Origin: Legionella fallonii LLAP-10
GTDB lineage: Bacteria; Pseudomonadota; Gammaproteobacteria; Legionellales; Legionellaceae
Reading direction: 5' to 3'
Length of the DNA: 64,000 nucleotides
Assembly: GCF_000953135.1 (NCBI RefSeq)
Contig: NZ_LN614827.1
Location: forward strand, 2,137,001-2,201,000
Shown piece by piece: positions 49,198 through 59,835 of this stretch. The notes beneath the pieces are model-generated. The model was not told the DNA's origin and ran no database searches. It worked only from the letters and a program-made list of their open reading frames with translations. The translations under genes were made by a program, and so were the position numbers. Numbering within the stretch: position 1 is the stretch's first letter; each line of letters begins with the position of its first letter.

Positions 49198-50210
49198 TAT
49201 TTCCTTCCAGAAAAAACCTTTAGTCCTGATATTAAGTTAGAAACTAGAGAGGGACCTTGATAGATTAACCCACTATATACTTGTACCAACGAAGCTCCTG
49301 CGTTAAGTTTTTCCTGAGCACTGATACAACTATCAATCCCCCCCACGCCGATTAACGTCAGCTCATTTCCAACATACTGTTTTAACAAACGCAAACAACG
49401 ATTCGATAGATCTGTTACCGGTTTACCACTAAGCCCACCTAACTCATCAGCATAAGGGACATTCTTAACCATTTCTCGCGAGCAGGTTGTATTGGTAGCA
49501 ATAATACCTTCAATGTTATGATGCAAAATGACCTCCGTCATTTCTTTCAATGTCTCATCAGTTTCATCAGGAGATACTTTCACTACTAATGGTACGTGTC
49601 GTTGTAATTGATCTGCTAACTTTTTTTGTTCTTCATGTAATTGCGATAATAAATTAGCAAAATATTCGCCCTGCTGGAGTTGACGTAAATCAGGGGTATT
49701 AGGAGAGGAAATATTAATGGTGATGTAAGAAGCATGCGCATAGACCTTGCCTAAACAATAAAGATAATCTTCTGCTGCTTTATCTAGGGGGGTATCTTTA
49801 TTTTTGCCGATATTGATCCCCAATATTCCCTGGTAACGCGCTTTTTTTATATGACCAACTAAAGCATCAACTCCCTGATTATTAAATCCCATACGATTAA
49901 TAATCGCCTGAGCCTCTGGTAGACGAAATAAACGCGGCCTAGGGTTTCCTTCTTGGGGTTTAGGAGTCACGGTTCCTAATTCAATAAAAGAAAATCCTAT
50001 CTTAGCCAACCCATCCAAGTACTCTCCATTTTTATCTAAGCCTGCAGCTAACCCTACTGGATGAGCGAAGTCCAAACCCATTGCTTTAACCCCAGCTCCT
50101 TGCGGATGCCTAAAACAAAATCGCGGTAAATAAGACAAAGCGGATAAAGCAAGATTATGAGCTTTTTCTGCATCCAGCTTAAAGAGTAAAGGACGTGCTA
50201 TTGAATACAT
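49197..50210 (-). CDS. pyrD: Dihydroorotate dehydrogenase (quinone), class 2
   Basis: The 337-residue membrane-bound flavoenzyme oxidises dihydroorotate to orotate with quinone in pyrimidine synthesis. The N-terminal helix ([22 protein letters not shown]) marks class 2, and FMN-binding and catalytic blocks include [35 protein letters not shown] and [11 protein letters not shown]. The catalytic base Ser of this class is in the last block. The ATG at 50210 with GGAG 6 bases upstream is preferred over a TTG at 50222. It starts the run pyrD-GNAT-msbA-lpxK. Confidence 0.97.
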   Translation of the reverse strand: MYSIARPLLFKLDAEKAHNLALSALSYLPRFCFRHPQGAGVKAMGLDFAHPVGLAAGLDKNGEYLDGLAKIGFSFIELGTVTPKPQEGNPRPRLFRLPEAQAIINRMGFNNQGVDALVGHIKKARYQGILGINIGKNKDTPLDKAAEDYLYCLGKVYAHASYITINISSPNTPDLRQLQQGEYFANLLSQLHEEQKKLADQLQRHVPLVVKVSPDETDETLKEMTEVILHHNIEGIIATNTTCSREMVKNVPYADELGGLSGKPVTDLSNRCLRLLKQYVGNELTLIGVGGIDSCISAQEKLNAGASLVQVYSGLIYQGPSLVSNLISGLKVFSGRK

Positions 50211-50307
50211 AAATGACTCCAATGGACAAAATACGCCGGGACTGTAAGTAAAGGCCCCATTGAAATGTATGCCATTTTAAGGATATTAGACGTTGTTTAC
50301 AATTCAT

Positions 50308-50356
50308 TAGCTTGAGCGTAAGTATCACGATTTTCATGGCATTTACGCTCAAGCTA
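50308..50356. repeat. 14-base-pair hairpin between pyrD and the methyltransferase gene
   Basis: TAGCTTGAGCGTAA (50308-50321) and its exact complement (50343-50356) enclose 21 bases. There is no T-run on either side, so it is a palindromic repeat-like structure and not an obvious terminator. Confidence 0.65.
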
Positions 50357-50370
50357 GTAGAGCTCCTACT

Positions 50371-51054
50371 TCAGATAGAACATTGTTGTGCCCATACTCT
50401 AAGCATGGCATTTCCTGTTTTATGTAAATGAAAAGCAACTTCCCTGACTTCTACCCCATAGTTATCTTGTTGCAGCCCTAATAATACAGGCCCAAGAAAT
50501 TCTGAAGTATTCCCCTCCCTATCAATCAAAGGAAAAATCCTAACCTCTTTGGCAACTCGCGCTAGCTCACGAATTACTGCTAGATGAAACTCTACGGTTT
50601 GTTCATCCAAATCAGCAAATAAATAATGAGAGCTTAGGGCAAAATCAAAAGAAAAATCAGCGAAAGGCAAATGATAATCAGCGACGCCAACATACCGTCC
50701 TTGAGCTTTTCCTGCCTCATAGTCAGTAAAAAACTGTTTCATCCCTTGCTGCCTTTCTGCTATCAAATGCTCGTAACTACCACTACGGGTAAAGTCAAAT
50801 CGATCTTGTTCCTTTTTTACCTGCTCGGCCATACCAGCAAAAATCATAACAACTTTAGAAGATAAGGTATCTTTATCCAATACAAATAAAGGATCACAAC
50901 TGACTACTTTACGATCTTTTTGTGTTTGCTGATAATTAACTGCACTTGGTCCACAGCCATACTCTAAAATATTAGAATTTATTTCATCCTGAGATAGATC
51001 AAACATCTCACGATATTCATCGGCACTATGCCCCCAGAGTACCAGTTTACGCAT
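50371..51054 (-). CDS. Class I SAM-dependent methyltransferase-like protein
   Basis: The 227-residue protein has a SAM-binding motif I (NILEYGCGPSAVN), an acidic end of strand 2 (VVSCDPLF) and a motif IV-like segment (FDFALSSHYLF). The segment HLPFADFSFDFALSSHYLFADLD is typical of methyltransferases that act on small molecules or lipids. AAGGAGAG 6-13 bases before the ATG at 51054 supports the start. The gene stands alone, facing away from the leucine operon. The substrate is unknown. Confidence 0.8.
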   Translation of the reverse strand: MRKLVLWGHSADEYREMFDLSQDEINSNILEYGCGPSAVNYQQTQKDRKVVSCDPLFVLDKDTLSSKVVMIFAGMAEQVKKEQDRFDFTRSGSYEHLIAERQQGMKQFFTDYEAGKAQGRYVGVADYHLPFADFSFDFALSSHYLFADLDEQTVEFHLAVIRELARVAKEVRIFPLIDREGNTSEFLGPVLLGLQQDNYGVEVREVAFHLHKTGNAMLRVWAQQCSI

Positions 51055-51469
51055 AAGTAACTCTCCTTATATACAAGCCTAAAAAAGCAGTTGAGCCCTA
51101 CTGCGCAAGCCAGGAATACTGAACCTGCTACGAAGGATGACTACACTGAATTCGGGATCAAATAAACAGCAATCCTAATGATTAAACTTTTGACTTTAGA
51201 TTAGGGGATTTTTTAAATCAGGTAAAGCATCATTTGCCATATAAATAGAAATCACCCTAATAAATTGGTCTCAAAACATTCGCTAAAAAATAAACAATTC
51301 ATTATAAACCATGGTCACAAATACAAGTCTCAGAAAAAAGCACGGCGTACGATAGGAGCATACTTATTTTTTCCTATATGATTGATATTCAATAACAGTT
51401 TGGGGTTGCAAGTTTAGATTGATTGGGTATAGTCTAGCGATATTTATCTAAAGTAACAGGAAGTCATTT
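51055..51469. other. 415-base promoter region of the leucine-degradation operon
   Basis: No gene is visible between the methyltransferase gene and liuA. The right end contains the promoter-like 51406-51433. The rest is AT-rich without clear repeats. Confidence 0.5.
51406..51433 (+). promoter_or_regulatory. Candidate sigma-70 promoter of the leucine-degradation operon
   Basis: TTGCAA (51406-51411), a 16-base spacer and TATAGT (51428-51433). The -10 box lies 36 bases upstream of the liuA ATG. Confidence 0.55.
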
Positions 51470-52630
51470 ATGCATACAGGGTTACAACACCAATTAGGCG
51501 AAACATACGACCTGTTGCGGGACAGTGTCTATCAATTTGCCCGTACAGAAATTGCACCGATTGCCGCCCAAATCGATGAACATAATGTTTTTCCCAATCA
51601 TCTCTGGAGAAAACTAGGGGATATGGGATTATTAGGCATTACCGTAAGTGAAGAATATGGTGGAGCCAACATGGGGTATCTCGCTCATGCCATTGCTATG
51701 GAAGAAATTTCAAGAGCATCTGCCTCTGTAGGTTTAAGTTATGGGGCTCATTCTAATTTATGTGTTAACCAAATTTATTTAAATGGAAATGACAAGCAAA
51801 AACGCCAATATTTGCCTAGACTAATTAGCGGAGAGTACATTGGCGCGTTGGCTATGAGTGAATCTAATTCTGGCTCCGACGTTGTTAGTATGCAATTACA
51901 TGCACGTCATTCTGGAGATAAATACATTCTCGATGGCACTAAAATGTGGATCACTAACGGTCCTGACGCTGATGTCTTGGTTGTTTATGCCAAAACGGAT
52001 AAACAGGCAGGAAGTAAAGGAATTACTGCTTTTCTCGTTGAAAAAGGAATGCCTGGATTTAGAACGGCTCAAAAATTAGACAAACTTGGCATGCGTGGTT
52101 CTAATACCTGTGAATTAGTTTTTGAGCATTGTGAAATCCCTGAAGAAAATGTGCTTGGCGAGGTCAATAAAGGAGCTAAGGTGCTAATGAGTGGCCTCGA
52201 TTATGAGCGCACTATTTTGGCAGCTGGTCCTGTGGGCATTATGCAAGCCTGTATGGATGTCGTCTTGCCTTATGTCCATGAGCGTAAGCAATTTAATCAG
52301 GCTATAGGGGAATTTCAATTCATTCAAGGCAAATTAGCTGATATGTATACAGAAATCAGCGCGTGCAGAGCCTATTTATATGCAGTTGCCAGAGCATGTG
52401 ATAATGGGATGGTAAGCCGTAAAGATGCAGCGGGAGTTATTTTATACACAGCTGAAAAAGCAACACAAATGGCATTACAAGCAATACAGATTTTAGGTGG
52501 AAATGGATACATTAATGAATACCCTACAGGTAGATTATTACGAGATGCAAAGCTGTATGAGATAGGAGCAGGAACCTCTGAAATCAGAAGAATGCTCATT
52601 GGGCGTGAACTTTTTAAAGAAACAGCATAA
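51470..52630 (+). CDS. liuA: Isovaleryl-CoA dehydrogenase
   Basis: This 386-residue acyl-CoA dehydrogenase family flavoprotein carries FAD-binding and substrate blocks [15 protein letters not shown] and [17 protein letters not shown]. The catalytic base is Glu246 in [10 protein letters not shown], the position used by isovaleryl-CoA dehydrogenase and not by the straight-chain enzymes. The C-terminus ends [41 protein letters not shown]. It catalyses isovaleryl-CoA to 3-methylcrotonyl-CoA, the step before the carboxylase encoded downstream. CAGGAAG lies 6-8 bases before the ATG. The context makes the assignment firm. Confidence 0.94.
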   Translation: MHTGLQHQLGETYDLLRDSVYQFARTEIAPIAAQIDEHNVFPNHLWRKLGDMGLLGITVSEEYGGANMGYLAHAIAMEEISRASASVGLSYGAHSNLCVNQIYLNGNDKQKRQYLPRLISGEYIGALAMSESNSGSDVVSMQLHARHSGDKYILDGTKMWITNGPDADVLVVYAKTDKQAGSKGITAFLVEKGMPGFRTAQKLDKLGMRGSNTCELVFEHCEIPEENVLGEVNKGAKVLMSGLDYERTILAAGPVGIMQACMDVVLPYVHERKQFNQAIGEFQFIQGKLADMYTEISACRAYLYAVARACDNGMVSRKDAAGVILYTAEKATQMALQAIQILGGNGYINEYPTGRLLRDAKLYEIGAGTSEIRRMLIGRELFKETA

Positions 52631-52641
52631 GGAAGAGCGAC

Positions 52642-53826
52642 ATGGAACATAACGATATAGTAATTGTTGCAGCAAAAAGAACTCCTATGGGAGGAATGTT
52701 AGGCGAATTATCTGCTTTGTCAGCCCCAGAATTAGGAGCAGTAGCTCATAAAGCTGTATTGGAGCAATCAGGAATATCTCCCTCAGAAATTGATGAAGTA
52801 ATCAGTGGTTGCGTATTACAAGCCGGTATTGGTCAGGCCCCGGCAAGACAAGCTGCGATCAAAGCAGGAATTCCAAACTCTGCAGGAGCTACCACAATTA
52901 ATAAAATGTGTGGTTCTGGAATGAAAGCCGTTATGTTCGCGCATGATTTAATACGTGTCGGCTCGGCAAATATCGTTTTAGCAAGTGGGATGGAAAGCAT
53001 GAGTAATGCTCCTTACTTATTGGCTAAAGCTCGCTCAGGCTACAGATTAGGACATGGAGAGTTGAAGGATCATATGTTCCTAGATGGACTTGAAGATGCC
53101 TACAATAGAGGCCAATTAATGGGTTGTTTTGCTGAGGCTACAGCCAGTCATTTTAAATTCAGTAGAGAACAACAAGACGAATATGCGACTCAATCCATGA
53201 TCAAAGCTCTTAAAGCCATTGAAAATGGTTCTTTCTCTAAAGAAATCGCCACAGTTACATTAAGTACACGTAAAGGCGAGGTGACTGTTAGCGTGGATGA
53301 AGGCCCAGATAAAACCAAGCTAGATAAAATCACTCAATTAAAACCAGCTTTTAAATCAGATGGTACCGTCACGGCAGCGAACTCCAGTTCAATTTCTGAT
53401 GGTGCGGCTAGCTTAATCATCATGAGTGCGGAACAAGCTCAAAAACGCGGTATTCAACCCTTAGCTAGAATTGTTGCTCATGCAAGCCATGCCCAAGCTC
53501 CAGAATGGTTTACCACCGCTCCCGTCGATGCTATTCGCAAAGTGATGAATAAAGCGGGCTGGAAGCAAAATGATGTTGATCTCTATGAAATTAATGAGGC
53601 TTTTGCAGTAGTAGCAATGGCTGCAATTACCCAACTTGAATTAAATCCAGAACAGGTTAATATTCATGGCGGGGCTTGTGCTTTAGGTCATCCTATTGGA
53701 GCTTCTGGCGCACGTATTTTAGTCACTTTAATGCATGCTCTAAAACAGCAAAACAAAAAACGTGGCGTGGCTTCTTTATGTATCGGCGGTGGTGAGGCTA
53801 CAGCTATGGCTATAGAGTTGATTTAA
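52642..53826 (+). CDS. Acetyl-CoA C-acetyltransferase (thiolase)
   Basis: The 394-residue thiolase has the nucleophilic Cys90 in INKMCGSGMKAV, the HGGACALGHPIGASG motif and the second catalytic cysteine in LCIGGGEATAM. It cleaves acetoacetyl-CoA into two acetyl-CoA. Placed 11 bases after liuA and in the same operon as acetoacetyl-CoA synthetase, it would complete the last step of leucine breakdown from acetoacetate. The reverse, condensing reaction is also possible, as for polyhydroxybutyrate synthesis. Which direction dominates cannot be told from sequence. Confidence 0.94.
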   Translation: MEHNDIVIVAAKRTPMGGMLGELSALSAPELGAVAHKAVLEQSGISPSEIDEVISGCVLQAGIGQAPARQAAIKAGIPNSAGATTINKMCGSGMKAVMFAHDLIRVGSANIVLASGMESMSNAPYLLAKARSGYRLGHGELKDHMFLDGLEDAYNRGQLMGCFAEATASHFKFSREQQDEYATQSMIKALKAIENGSFSKEIATVTLSTRKGEVTVSVDEGPDKTKLDKITQLKPAFKSDGTVTAANSSSISDGAASLIIMSAEQAQKRGIQPLARIVAHASHAQAPEWFTTAPVDAIRKVMNKAGWKQNDVDLYEINEAFAVVAMAAITQLELNPEQVNIHGGACALGHPIGASGARILVTLMHALKQQNKKRGVASLCIGGGEATAMAIELI

Positions 53827-53864
53827 AAAATTAACCTATAGTTTCAGGGGCAATTATTGTCCCT

Positions 53865-53949
53865 TTGTCATCCTGAGCGCAGCGAAGGATCTCCTGAAAA
53901 GATTGGGTACCACTTTACGGGAGATCCTTCGCTGCGCTCAGGATGACAA
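53865..53949. repeat. Perfect 30-base inverted repeat (GTCATCC family)
   Basis: The arms 53865-53894 and 53920-53949 are exact 30-base complements starting TTGTCATCCTGAGCGCAGCG, with a 25-base loop. It lies within the leucine-degradation operon, after the thiolase gene. A truncated relative is at 61852-61912 and a shorter palindrome with GTCATCC at 6730-6764. Confidence 0.92.
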
Positions 53950-54025
53950 GAAAGCTCAGGATGACAAGAAAGCTCAGGATGACAAGAAAGCTCGGGATGA
54001 CAAGAGAGTTCTAAACGAAAAGAGA
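53936..54025. repeat. 18-base tandem repeat fused to the palindrome
   Basis: Three exact copies of GCTCAGGATGACAAGAAA (53936-53989) are followed by a near copy (53990-54007) and a more diverged one (54008-54025). The first unit overlaps the right arm of the inverted repeat, which suggests expansion from that arm. An open frame across it is an artefact. Confidence 0.9.
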
Positions 54026-54106
54026 GTTCTGGTGACAGAACGAGAATTTAATTCTCTAAAATTTGTGCATAATATGCTCTCCTCATGAATTTGGGGGAAG
54101 CATAAT

Positions 54107-54445
54107 ATGATTGATTATTTAAGGATGTACATGTTAAGACAAAGTATCATTTATCTACTATTAAGTATTTTAGTAGTCGTTTTTGCACGATACGCTCACC
54201 TTCTTATCGTTTATATCGATATGTTCTTCGCTTATGTTAATTATCATTTGGCTCCTATATTCAGCCAAACAGGATGGGGACCCATCATCAGAAAAGTTAT
54301 AGTGCTCATGTTAATGCCTATAATTATCACAGCAATCCCCGCGCTCATTTACCGATTAATCAAAGGTCATGACATGCCCAATTTTATCGCTATCGTTTGG
54401 ATAGTTTGGGCGGTCATCGTATTGAGCAATATATTAGTGCGATAA
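54107..54445 (+). CDS. Small membrane protein inside the leucine operon
   Basis: The 112-residue protein has three predicted membrane helices: residues 14-40 ([24 protein letters not shown]), 63-85 ([22 protein letters not shown]) and 91-111 ([20 protein letters not shown]). I do not recognise the family. GGGGAAG 6-12 bases before the ATG supports translation, and liuB begins 10 bases after its stop. It is the only non-enzymatic gene of the operon and lies just behind the repeat insertion, so it may be a recent arrival or a membrane tether for the pathway. Confidence 0.75.
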   Translation: MIDYLRMYMLRQSIIYLLLSILVVVFARYAHLLIVYIDMFFAYVNYHLAPIFSQTGWGPIIRKVIVLMLMPIIITAIPALIYRLIKGHDMPNFIAIVWIVWAVIVLSNILVR

Positions 54446-54455
54446 GGACAGATAC

Positions 54456-56063
54456 ATGGCCACGTTAACGAGTCAAATTAATCCCAACAGCCAAGAATAC
54501 AAAGACAACCAGGCGGCTATGCAAGCTCTGGTTAACGAGCTTCAATCTAGAATTAATCAAATCATTTTAGGTGGTGATGAGAAGGCTCGAGCAAGACATT
54601 TACAACACGGTAAATTATTACCTAGAGAACGGTTACAACAATTATTAGATCCAGGAAGCCCTTTCCTTGAATTGTCCCAACTTGCAGCTTATGAAGTCTA
54701 TAATGATGTAGTACCTGCTGCAGGTATTATTACAGGCATTGGCCGTGTTGCCGGCACCGAATGCATGATAGTGGTCAACGATGCTACGGTCAAAGGCGGT
54801 ACTTATTATCCTTTAACGGTAAAAAAGCACTTAAGAGCTCAAGAAATAGCATTAAGCAATCATTTACCTTGTATTTACTTAGTAGATTCTGGTGGTGCCT
54901 TTCTGCCATTGCAAGATGAAGTCTTTCCGGATAAAGAACATTTTGGCCGTATCTTTTATAACCAAGCACAAATGTCAGCGCAAAATATCCCACAAATTGC
55001 TGTAGTAATGGGATCATGCACCGCTGGAGGAGCTTATGTTCCCGCGATGTCTGACGAATCCATTATGGTAAAAAATCAAGCGACTATTTTTCTTGGTGGC
55101 CCTCCCCTAGTAAAAGCAGCAACGGGAGAAATTATTAGTGCGGAGGAATTAGGTGGAGCCGAAGTTCACTGTAGACATTCTGGCGTTGCAGATCATTATG
55201 CCGAACATGATGCTCATGCTCTTCATTTGGCACGAGTTGCCGTTAATAATTTAAATCGCAAAAAAACAGAGCCGCTGAAGCGTATAGCAAGCTCAGAACC
55301 ACTTTATGACAGTAAAGAACTCAATGGCATAATACCGGCCGATCCAAGAAAGCCTTTTGATATTAGAGAAATCATAGCACGTATAGTTGATGGTTCAGAG
55401 TTTGATGAATTCAAAGCACTCTATGGAACTACGCTTGTTTGCGGCTTTGCTCATTTGTTCGGATACCCAGTAGGGATTATTGCTAATAACGGTATTCTAT
55501 TTAGTGAAAGTGCCCTAAAAGCAGCTCATTTTATAGAGTTATGTTGTCAGCGAAAAATTCCTTTAGTTTTCCTACAAAATATTACCGGTTTTATGGTTGG
55601 TTCCAAATACGAAGCTTCCGGCATAGCAAAGCATGGAGCCAAAATGGTAACTGCCGTTGCCAATGCTAATGTACCCAAATTCACCGTCATAGTCGGTGGA
55701 AGTTTCGGTGCTGGAAATTATGCAATGTGCGGTCGTGCTTATAATGCACGATTTATCTGGACTTGGCCTAACTCGCGTATTTCTGTAATGGGTGGCGAAC
55801 AGGCTGCAAATGTTCTGGCGCAGGTAAATAGAGATAAATATGCAAAACAAGGGAAAAATTGGTCCTCTGAAGAGGAAGAACTCTTTAAGGCAGAAATGCG
55901 CTCTCAATATGAAGCGCAAGGGAATCCTTATTATGCTAGTGCCAGATTATGGGATGATGGAGTTATAGCTCCTCAAGATACCCGCTTGGTATTAGGACTG
56001 GGATTATCTGCTGCATTAAATGCACCCATTGAATCTACACGCTTCGGCGTATTTCGTATGTAA
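54456..56063 (+). CDS. liuB: Methylcrotonyl-CoA carboxylase beta (carboxyltransferase) subunit
   Basis: The 535-residue carboxyltransferase subunit is full length. The crotonase-like N and C domains include [63 protein letters not shown] and [18 protein letters not shown]. It transfers carboxyl from biotin on the alpha subunit (liuD) to 3-methylcrotonyl-CoA, giving 3-methylglutaconyl-CoA. liuC follows after 13 bases. The gene order beta-hydratase-alpha-lyase is the classic liu arrangement. Confidence 0.96.
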   Translation: MATLTSQINPNSQEYKDNQAAMQALVNELQSRINQIILGGDEKARARHLQHGKLLPRERLQQLLDPGSPFLELSQLAAYEVYNDVVPAAGIITGIGRVAGTECMIVVNDATVKGGTYYPLTVKKHLRAQEIALSNHLPCIYLVDSGGAFLPLQDEVFPDKEHFGRIFYNQAQMSAQNIPQIAVVMGSCTAGGAYVPAMSDESIMVKNQATIFLGGPPLVKAATGEIISAEELGGAEVHCRHSGVADHYAEHDAHALHLARVAVNNLNRKKTEPLKRIASSEPLYDSKELNGIIPADPRKPFDIREIIARIVDGSEFDEFKALYGTTLVCGFAHLFGYPVGIIANNGILFSESALKAAHFIELCCQRKIPLVFLQNITGFMVGSKYEASGIAKHGAKMVTAVANANVPKFTVIVGGSFGAGNYAMCGRAYNARFIWTWPNSRISVMGGEQAANVLAQVNRDKYAKQGKNWSSEEEELFKAEMRSQYEAQGNPYYASARLWDDGVIAPQDTRLVLGLGLSAALNAPIESTRFGVFRM

Positions 56064-56076
56064 AGGATGATGACAC

Positions 56077-56853
56077 ATGAGTGACTTATTAAACGAAATT
56101 CAAGATAGAGTATGTTTACTCACCATTAATCGCATAAATAAACACAATGCTTTTGATAATCAGCTTTTAGCTGAAATGCAAAAGCAACTCGACTCCGCAA
56201 TTAATAACTCTGATGTGCGCGTTATTGTGCTTAAAGCCAATGGAAAGCATTTTTCCGCTGGCGCAGATTTAGCATGGATGCAAAGCATGGCTTTATTTAG
56301 TGAAGAAGAAAACTTAAAAGATGCTATGGTTCTAGGAAATTTGATGCATTGTCTCAATCAAAGTCCCAAACCAACTATTGCCATGGTGCAAGGTTCAGCA
56401 TTTGGTGGAGGGGCGGGTTTAGCTGCTGCCTGTGACATCGCTATCGCTGCTGAATCCGCTCGTTTTTGCTTTTCAGAAGTCAAATTAGGTTTAATTCCGG
56501 CGGTTATTAGCCCTTATGTGGTCAAGGCTATTGGAGTGCGTGCAGCCAAAATGTTATTTATGAGTGCTGAGGTTTTTGATGCCAAACGAGCTATGTCATT
56601 AAATTTGGTACAGCACTGTGTTCCTGAAGAGGAGTTGTTGGAGTTTACCTTAAAATATGCACAACAAATCAGTAATAATGCGCCAGAAGCCGTTCAACTA
56701 TCTAAAAAATTGGTTCATGATGTGTCGGGAAAAACCATAGACAAAGAACTTGTTTATCATACGGCGTCCCTAATCGCTCGTAAAAGAGTATCCGCTGAAG
56801 GACAACAAGGCCTAAAAGCATTTTTGAATAAAGAAACACCGAACTGGAGTTAG
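56077..56853 (+). CDS. liuC: Methylglutaconyl-CoA hydratase (enoyl-CoA hydratase family)
   Basis: This 258-residue crotonase-fold enzyme has the oxyanion-hole blocks [15 protein letters not shown] and [22 protein letters not shown], then [20 protein letters not shown] with a glutamate in the catalytic region. It would hydrate 3-methylglutaconyl-CoA to HMG-CoA, between the carboxylase beta gene and the alpha gene. Function is assigned from operon position plus family, since crotonase relatives are hard to separate by motif. liuD starts 8 bases after it. Confidence 0.93.
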   Translation: MSDLLNEIQDRVCLLTINRINKHNAFDNQLLAEMQKQLDSAINNSDVRVIVLKANGKHFSAGADLAWMQSMALFSEEENLKDAMVLGNLMHCLNQSPKPTIAMVQGSAFGGGAGLAAACDIAIAAESARFCFSEVKLGLIPAVISPYVVKAIGVRAAKMLFMSAEVFDAKRAMSLNLVQHCVPEEELLEFTLKYAQQISNNAPEAVQLSKKLVHDVSGKTIDKELVYHTASLIARKRVSAEGQQGLKAFLNKETPNWS

Positions 56854-56861
56854 AGGCTTGC

Positions 56862-58826
56862 ATGTTTAATAAAATTCTTATTGCTAATCGTGGTGAAATA
56901 GCCTGTAGAATCATCAAAACCGCCCGCTCCATGGGCATACATTCTGTTGCCATTTATTCGACCGTGGATAAAGAAAGTCTTCATGTTCGGCTTGCTGACA
57001 GTGCTTATTACATTGGTGATGCCCCTGCTAAAGATAGTTACCTAAATATCGCTAATATAATTCAAGCAGCGCTAGACAGTGGCGCGCAAGCAATCCATCC
57101 AGGTTACGGCTTTTTATCGGAAAATCCTCAATTTGCTAAAGCATGCGAACAAGCTGGAATTATTTTTATTGGCCCATCGATTTCAGCTATGGAAGCTATG
57201 GCTTCGAAACAATTAGCAAAACAACTTCTTGAGCGGACCAATGTCCCTCTAACTCCAGGCTATCATGGAAGTGAACAGACGGAAGAAAAACTGCTTGCTG
57301 AAGCTAAAAAAATAGGCTTCCCTGTCCTGATAAAAGCCGCTAATGGTGGCGGTGGTAAAGGAATGCGTGCGGTTCATAATGAAACAGAGTTCAGCGAATC
57401 TCTGGCTGGAGCCAAAAGAGAGTCTATGGCTAGTTTTGCTGATGATACGATGATTATTGAGAAATTGGTTCTCAATCCTCGACATGTTGAATTGCAAGTC
57501 ATGGCAGATAATTACGGCAATGTGATTCACCTGTTTGAAAGAGACTGCTCTATTCAACGTCGACACCAAAAAATAATTGAAGAAGCACCGGCTCCAGAGT
57601 TAAGCTCGCAAATGCGCCATCGTTTAGCCGAAGCAGCTTGTGAAGTAGCGCGCTCTATCCAATATAGAGGGGCTGGTACTGTAGAGTTCTTAGTAGATGG
57701 GACTGATCATTTCTATTTTATGGAAATGAATACACGGCTCCAAGTGGAACACCCAGTGACTGAAATGATCACTGGCCTTGATTTAGTTGCTTGGCAACTA
57801 CATATTGCCGCCAATAATCCCCTACCCCTAACTCAAGAACAGATTCAAGCTAAAGGTCATGCAATAGAATGTCGTATTTACGCTGAAGACCCTCATAATG
57901 GATTCATTCCTTCAATTGGTCAGATTCACTTTTTAAAAGAACCCTCCGCTGATGGCATACGTATAGATACTGGAGTTACGCTTTCCTCTCAAATAACTAA
58001 ATACTATGATCCCATGATAGCAAAATTGATTGTCTGGGGATATGACAGAGCCGAGGCGCTGCAACGATTACAGCAGGCGCTGTCTCATTATTTCATTGGT
58101 GGTGTAAAAACTAATATTCCCTTTTTACAAGCTATTTGCCAACATCCTAAATTTACTCAAGCTCAATTAAGTACTGATTTTTTAAGCAACGAAGAAATTT
58201 ACTTAGTGGGCGCAGATAAAGAATTGGCTTTATTAATGGCGGCAAGTTTTGATTATTTAAGTACAATAAAGGATATCGAAGATCCGTTGCTTCAAACTGC
58301 CATTTCCTGGCAAGCCCATACTTTGGGCTCATGGATGGTGCGTTATCTCGACGAAGGAAAATTGATAGAAGCAGTTATAACTCCCATAGATAAAAATCAA
58401 TTTCATTTATTGCTAAACAATAAAAAACAAACTATCTATACTAATGCAAGTGATAATGTATTGACCATTAAAACGGAACAACAAAGTTATAAAGCCTTAA
58501 CTGAAGATACTCCTCAGTTTCTGACTTTATATACTGACCAAGGTCAAATCACCATAGAGCGTTTTCATTGGAATAAACTGAGTTCACATGTAGCAACTAA
58601 TAAAGGGCAACTTACCGCCCCTATGCCAGCAACAATAGTAGCTATACTTAAAAAGATTGGTGATGAAGTGAAAGCGGGAGAACGTTTAATTATTCTAGAA
58701 GCCATGAAAATGGAGCATGCAATTCATGCCCCAGCGGATGGTGTGTTGTTAGATATATTTTTTGAGGTAGGTGCCCAAGTGAATGAAGGAGCGGAGTTAC
58801 TGTCACTGAGTGAAGCAGACTCCTAG
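56862..58826 (+). CDS. liuD: Methylcrotonyl-CoA carboxylase alpha (biotin) subunit
   Basis: The 654-residue subunit has biotin carboxylase (residues 1-445: [41 protein letters not shown]) and a biotin carboxyl carrier domain at the C-terminus. The carrier holds the biotinylated Lys616 in [10 protein letters not shown]. It charges biotin with bicarbonate and ATP for LiuB. Length is as usual (about 660). The next gene, liuE, follows after 26 bases with AAGAGATC upstream of its ATG. Confidence 0.96.
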   Translation: MFNKILIANRGEIACRIIKTARSMGIHSVAIYSTVDKESLHVRLADSAYYIGDAPAKDSYLNIANIIQAALDSGAQAIHPGYGFLSENPQFAKACEQAGIIFIGPSISAMEAMASKQLAKQLLERTNVPLTPGYHGSEQTEEKLLAEAKKIGFPVLIKAANGGGGKGMRAVHNETEFSESLAGAKRESMASFADDTMIIEKLVLNPRHVELQVMADNYGNVIHLFERDCSIQRRHQKIIEEAPAPELSSQMRHRLAEAACEVARSIQYRGAGTVEFLVDGTDHFYFMEMNTRLQVEHPVTEMITGLDLVAWQLHIAANNPLPLTQEQIQAKGHAIECRIYAEDPHNGFIPSIGQIHFLKEPSADGIRIDTGVTLSSQITKYYDPMIAKLIVWGYDRAEALQRLQQALSHYFIGGVKTNIPFLQAICQHPKFTQAQLSTDFLSNEEIYLVGADKELALLMAASFDYLSTIKDIEDPLLQTAISWQAHTLGSWMVRYLDEGKLIEAVITPIDKNQFHLLLNNKKQTIYTNASDNVLTIKTEQQSYKALTEDTPQFLTLYTDQGQITIERFHWNKLSSHVATNKGQLTAPMPATIVAILKKIGDEVKAGERLIILEAMKMEHAIHAPADGVLLDIFFEVGAQVNEGAELLSLSEADS

Positions 58827-58852
58827 CGTTGTGGTAAAATTAAGAGATCATT

Positions 58853-59758
58853 ATGGATTATCCTCAACATGTAACATTAATAGAAGTTGGACCTCGAGAC
58901 GGTTTGCAAAATGAATCGTCTTTTGTATCCAGTGAACAGAAAGTTGAATTCATCAATTTGCTAAGTGAAACTGGCTTAAAGCACATTGAAGTTACCAGCT
59001 TTGTTTCTGCAAAAGCCATTCCTCAGTTGGCTGATCACGATACAGTATTTTCCTCGATCAAGAAAATACCTGGAATCCATTACTCTGCCTTAGTCCCTAA
59101 TGAACGCGGTATGAATAAAGCACTTGAAGTAGGCGTTAAGGAAATTGCTGTATTTACAGCGGCTAGTGAATTATTTAATCAACGTAATATCAATTGTTCT
59201 ATTAAAGAAAGCATTGAGCGTATTATCCCCGTCATCGATATAGCTAAAACTCAGCAGATTAAAATACGCGGGTATATTTCCTGCGTTTTAGGTTGTCCCT
59301 ATGAGGGAGAGATAAAGCCACAGCAGGTCGCTACATTAACCCAACAACTCATGGATCTCGGTGTTGATGAAATATCCTTAGGCGACACCATAGGTGTAGG
59401 TACTCCAAGACAGACTCAATTAGTACTGGATAAGGTATTGAAAATAGTGCCTTTAGAGCAATTAGCTATGCACTTTCATGATACCTATGGGCAAGCAATC
59501 GCCAATATTTATGCATCCTTACACTACGGAGTGCATCGTTTTGATAGCTCTGTTGCTGGCTTAGGTGGTTGCCCTTATGCTCAAGGAGCAAGTGGAAACG
59601 TTGCGACCGAGGATCTGTTGTATCTAATGCACGGTTTAGGAATTAAAACAGAAGTGGATATTTTTAAAATTGTGGCGATTGGTGACATGATGTGCAAAAT
59701 ACTAGGCAAGAAAAATCAGTCTAAAGTAGCTAATGCTATGTTAGCAAACCCCTGTTAA
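58853..59758 (+). CDS. liuE: Hydroxymethylglutaryl-CoA lyase
   Basis: The 301-residue TIM-barrel lyase cleaves HMG-CoA to acetyl-CoA and acetoacetate. The N-terminal EVGPRDGLQNES and metal-binding HFHDTYGQAIANI motifs are present. The active-site cysteine block is GLGGCPYAQGASGNVATEDLLYL. It lies between the carboxylase alpha gene and acetoacetyl-CoA synthetase, which uses its acetoacetate product. A 77-base gap separates it from that gene. Confidence 0.96.
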   Translation: MDYPQHVTLIEVGPRDGLQNESSFVSSEQKVEFINLLSETGLKHIEVTSFVSAKAIPQLADHDTVFSSIKKIPGIHYSALVPNERGMNKALEVGVKEIAVFTAASELFNQRNINCSIKESIERIIPVIDIAKTQQIKIRGYISCVLGCPYEGEIKPQQVATLTQQLMDLGVDEISLGDTIGVGTPRQTQLVLDKVLKIVPLEQLAMHFHDTYGQAIANIYASLHYGVHRFDSSVAGLGGCPYAQGASGNVATEDLLYLMHGLGIKTEVDIFKIVAIGDMMCKILGKKNQSKVANAMLANPC

Positions 59759-59835
59759 TCAAAAATAAGTCGACCCTTTACTGTTTCTAAATAAAGTAAA
59801 GCGTAGGGAAGTAAAATCGCAAGAGAGAACTATCA

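Noticed and set aside
53936..54025. CRISPR-like array
   Set aside because: The 18-base units are directly adjacent, without spacers, and no cas genes are present.
53903..54088. Open frame of 61 codons with repeated AQDDKK
   Set aside because: It is the palindrome and its 18-base tandem array read as codons; it has no ribosome site and no independent support.
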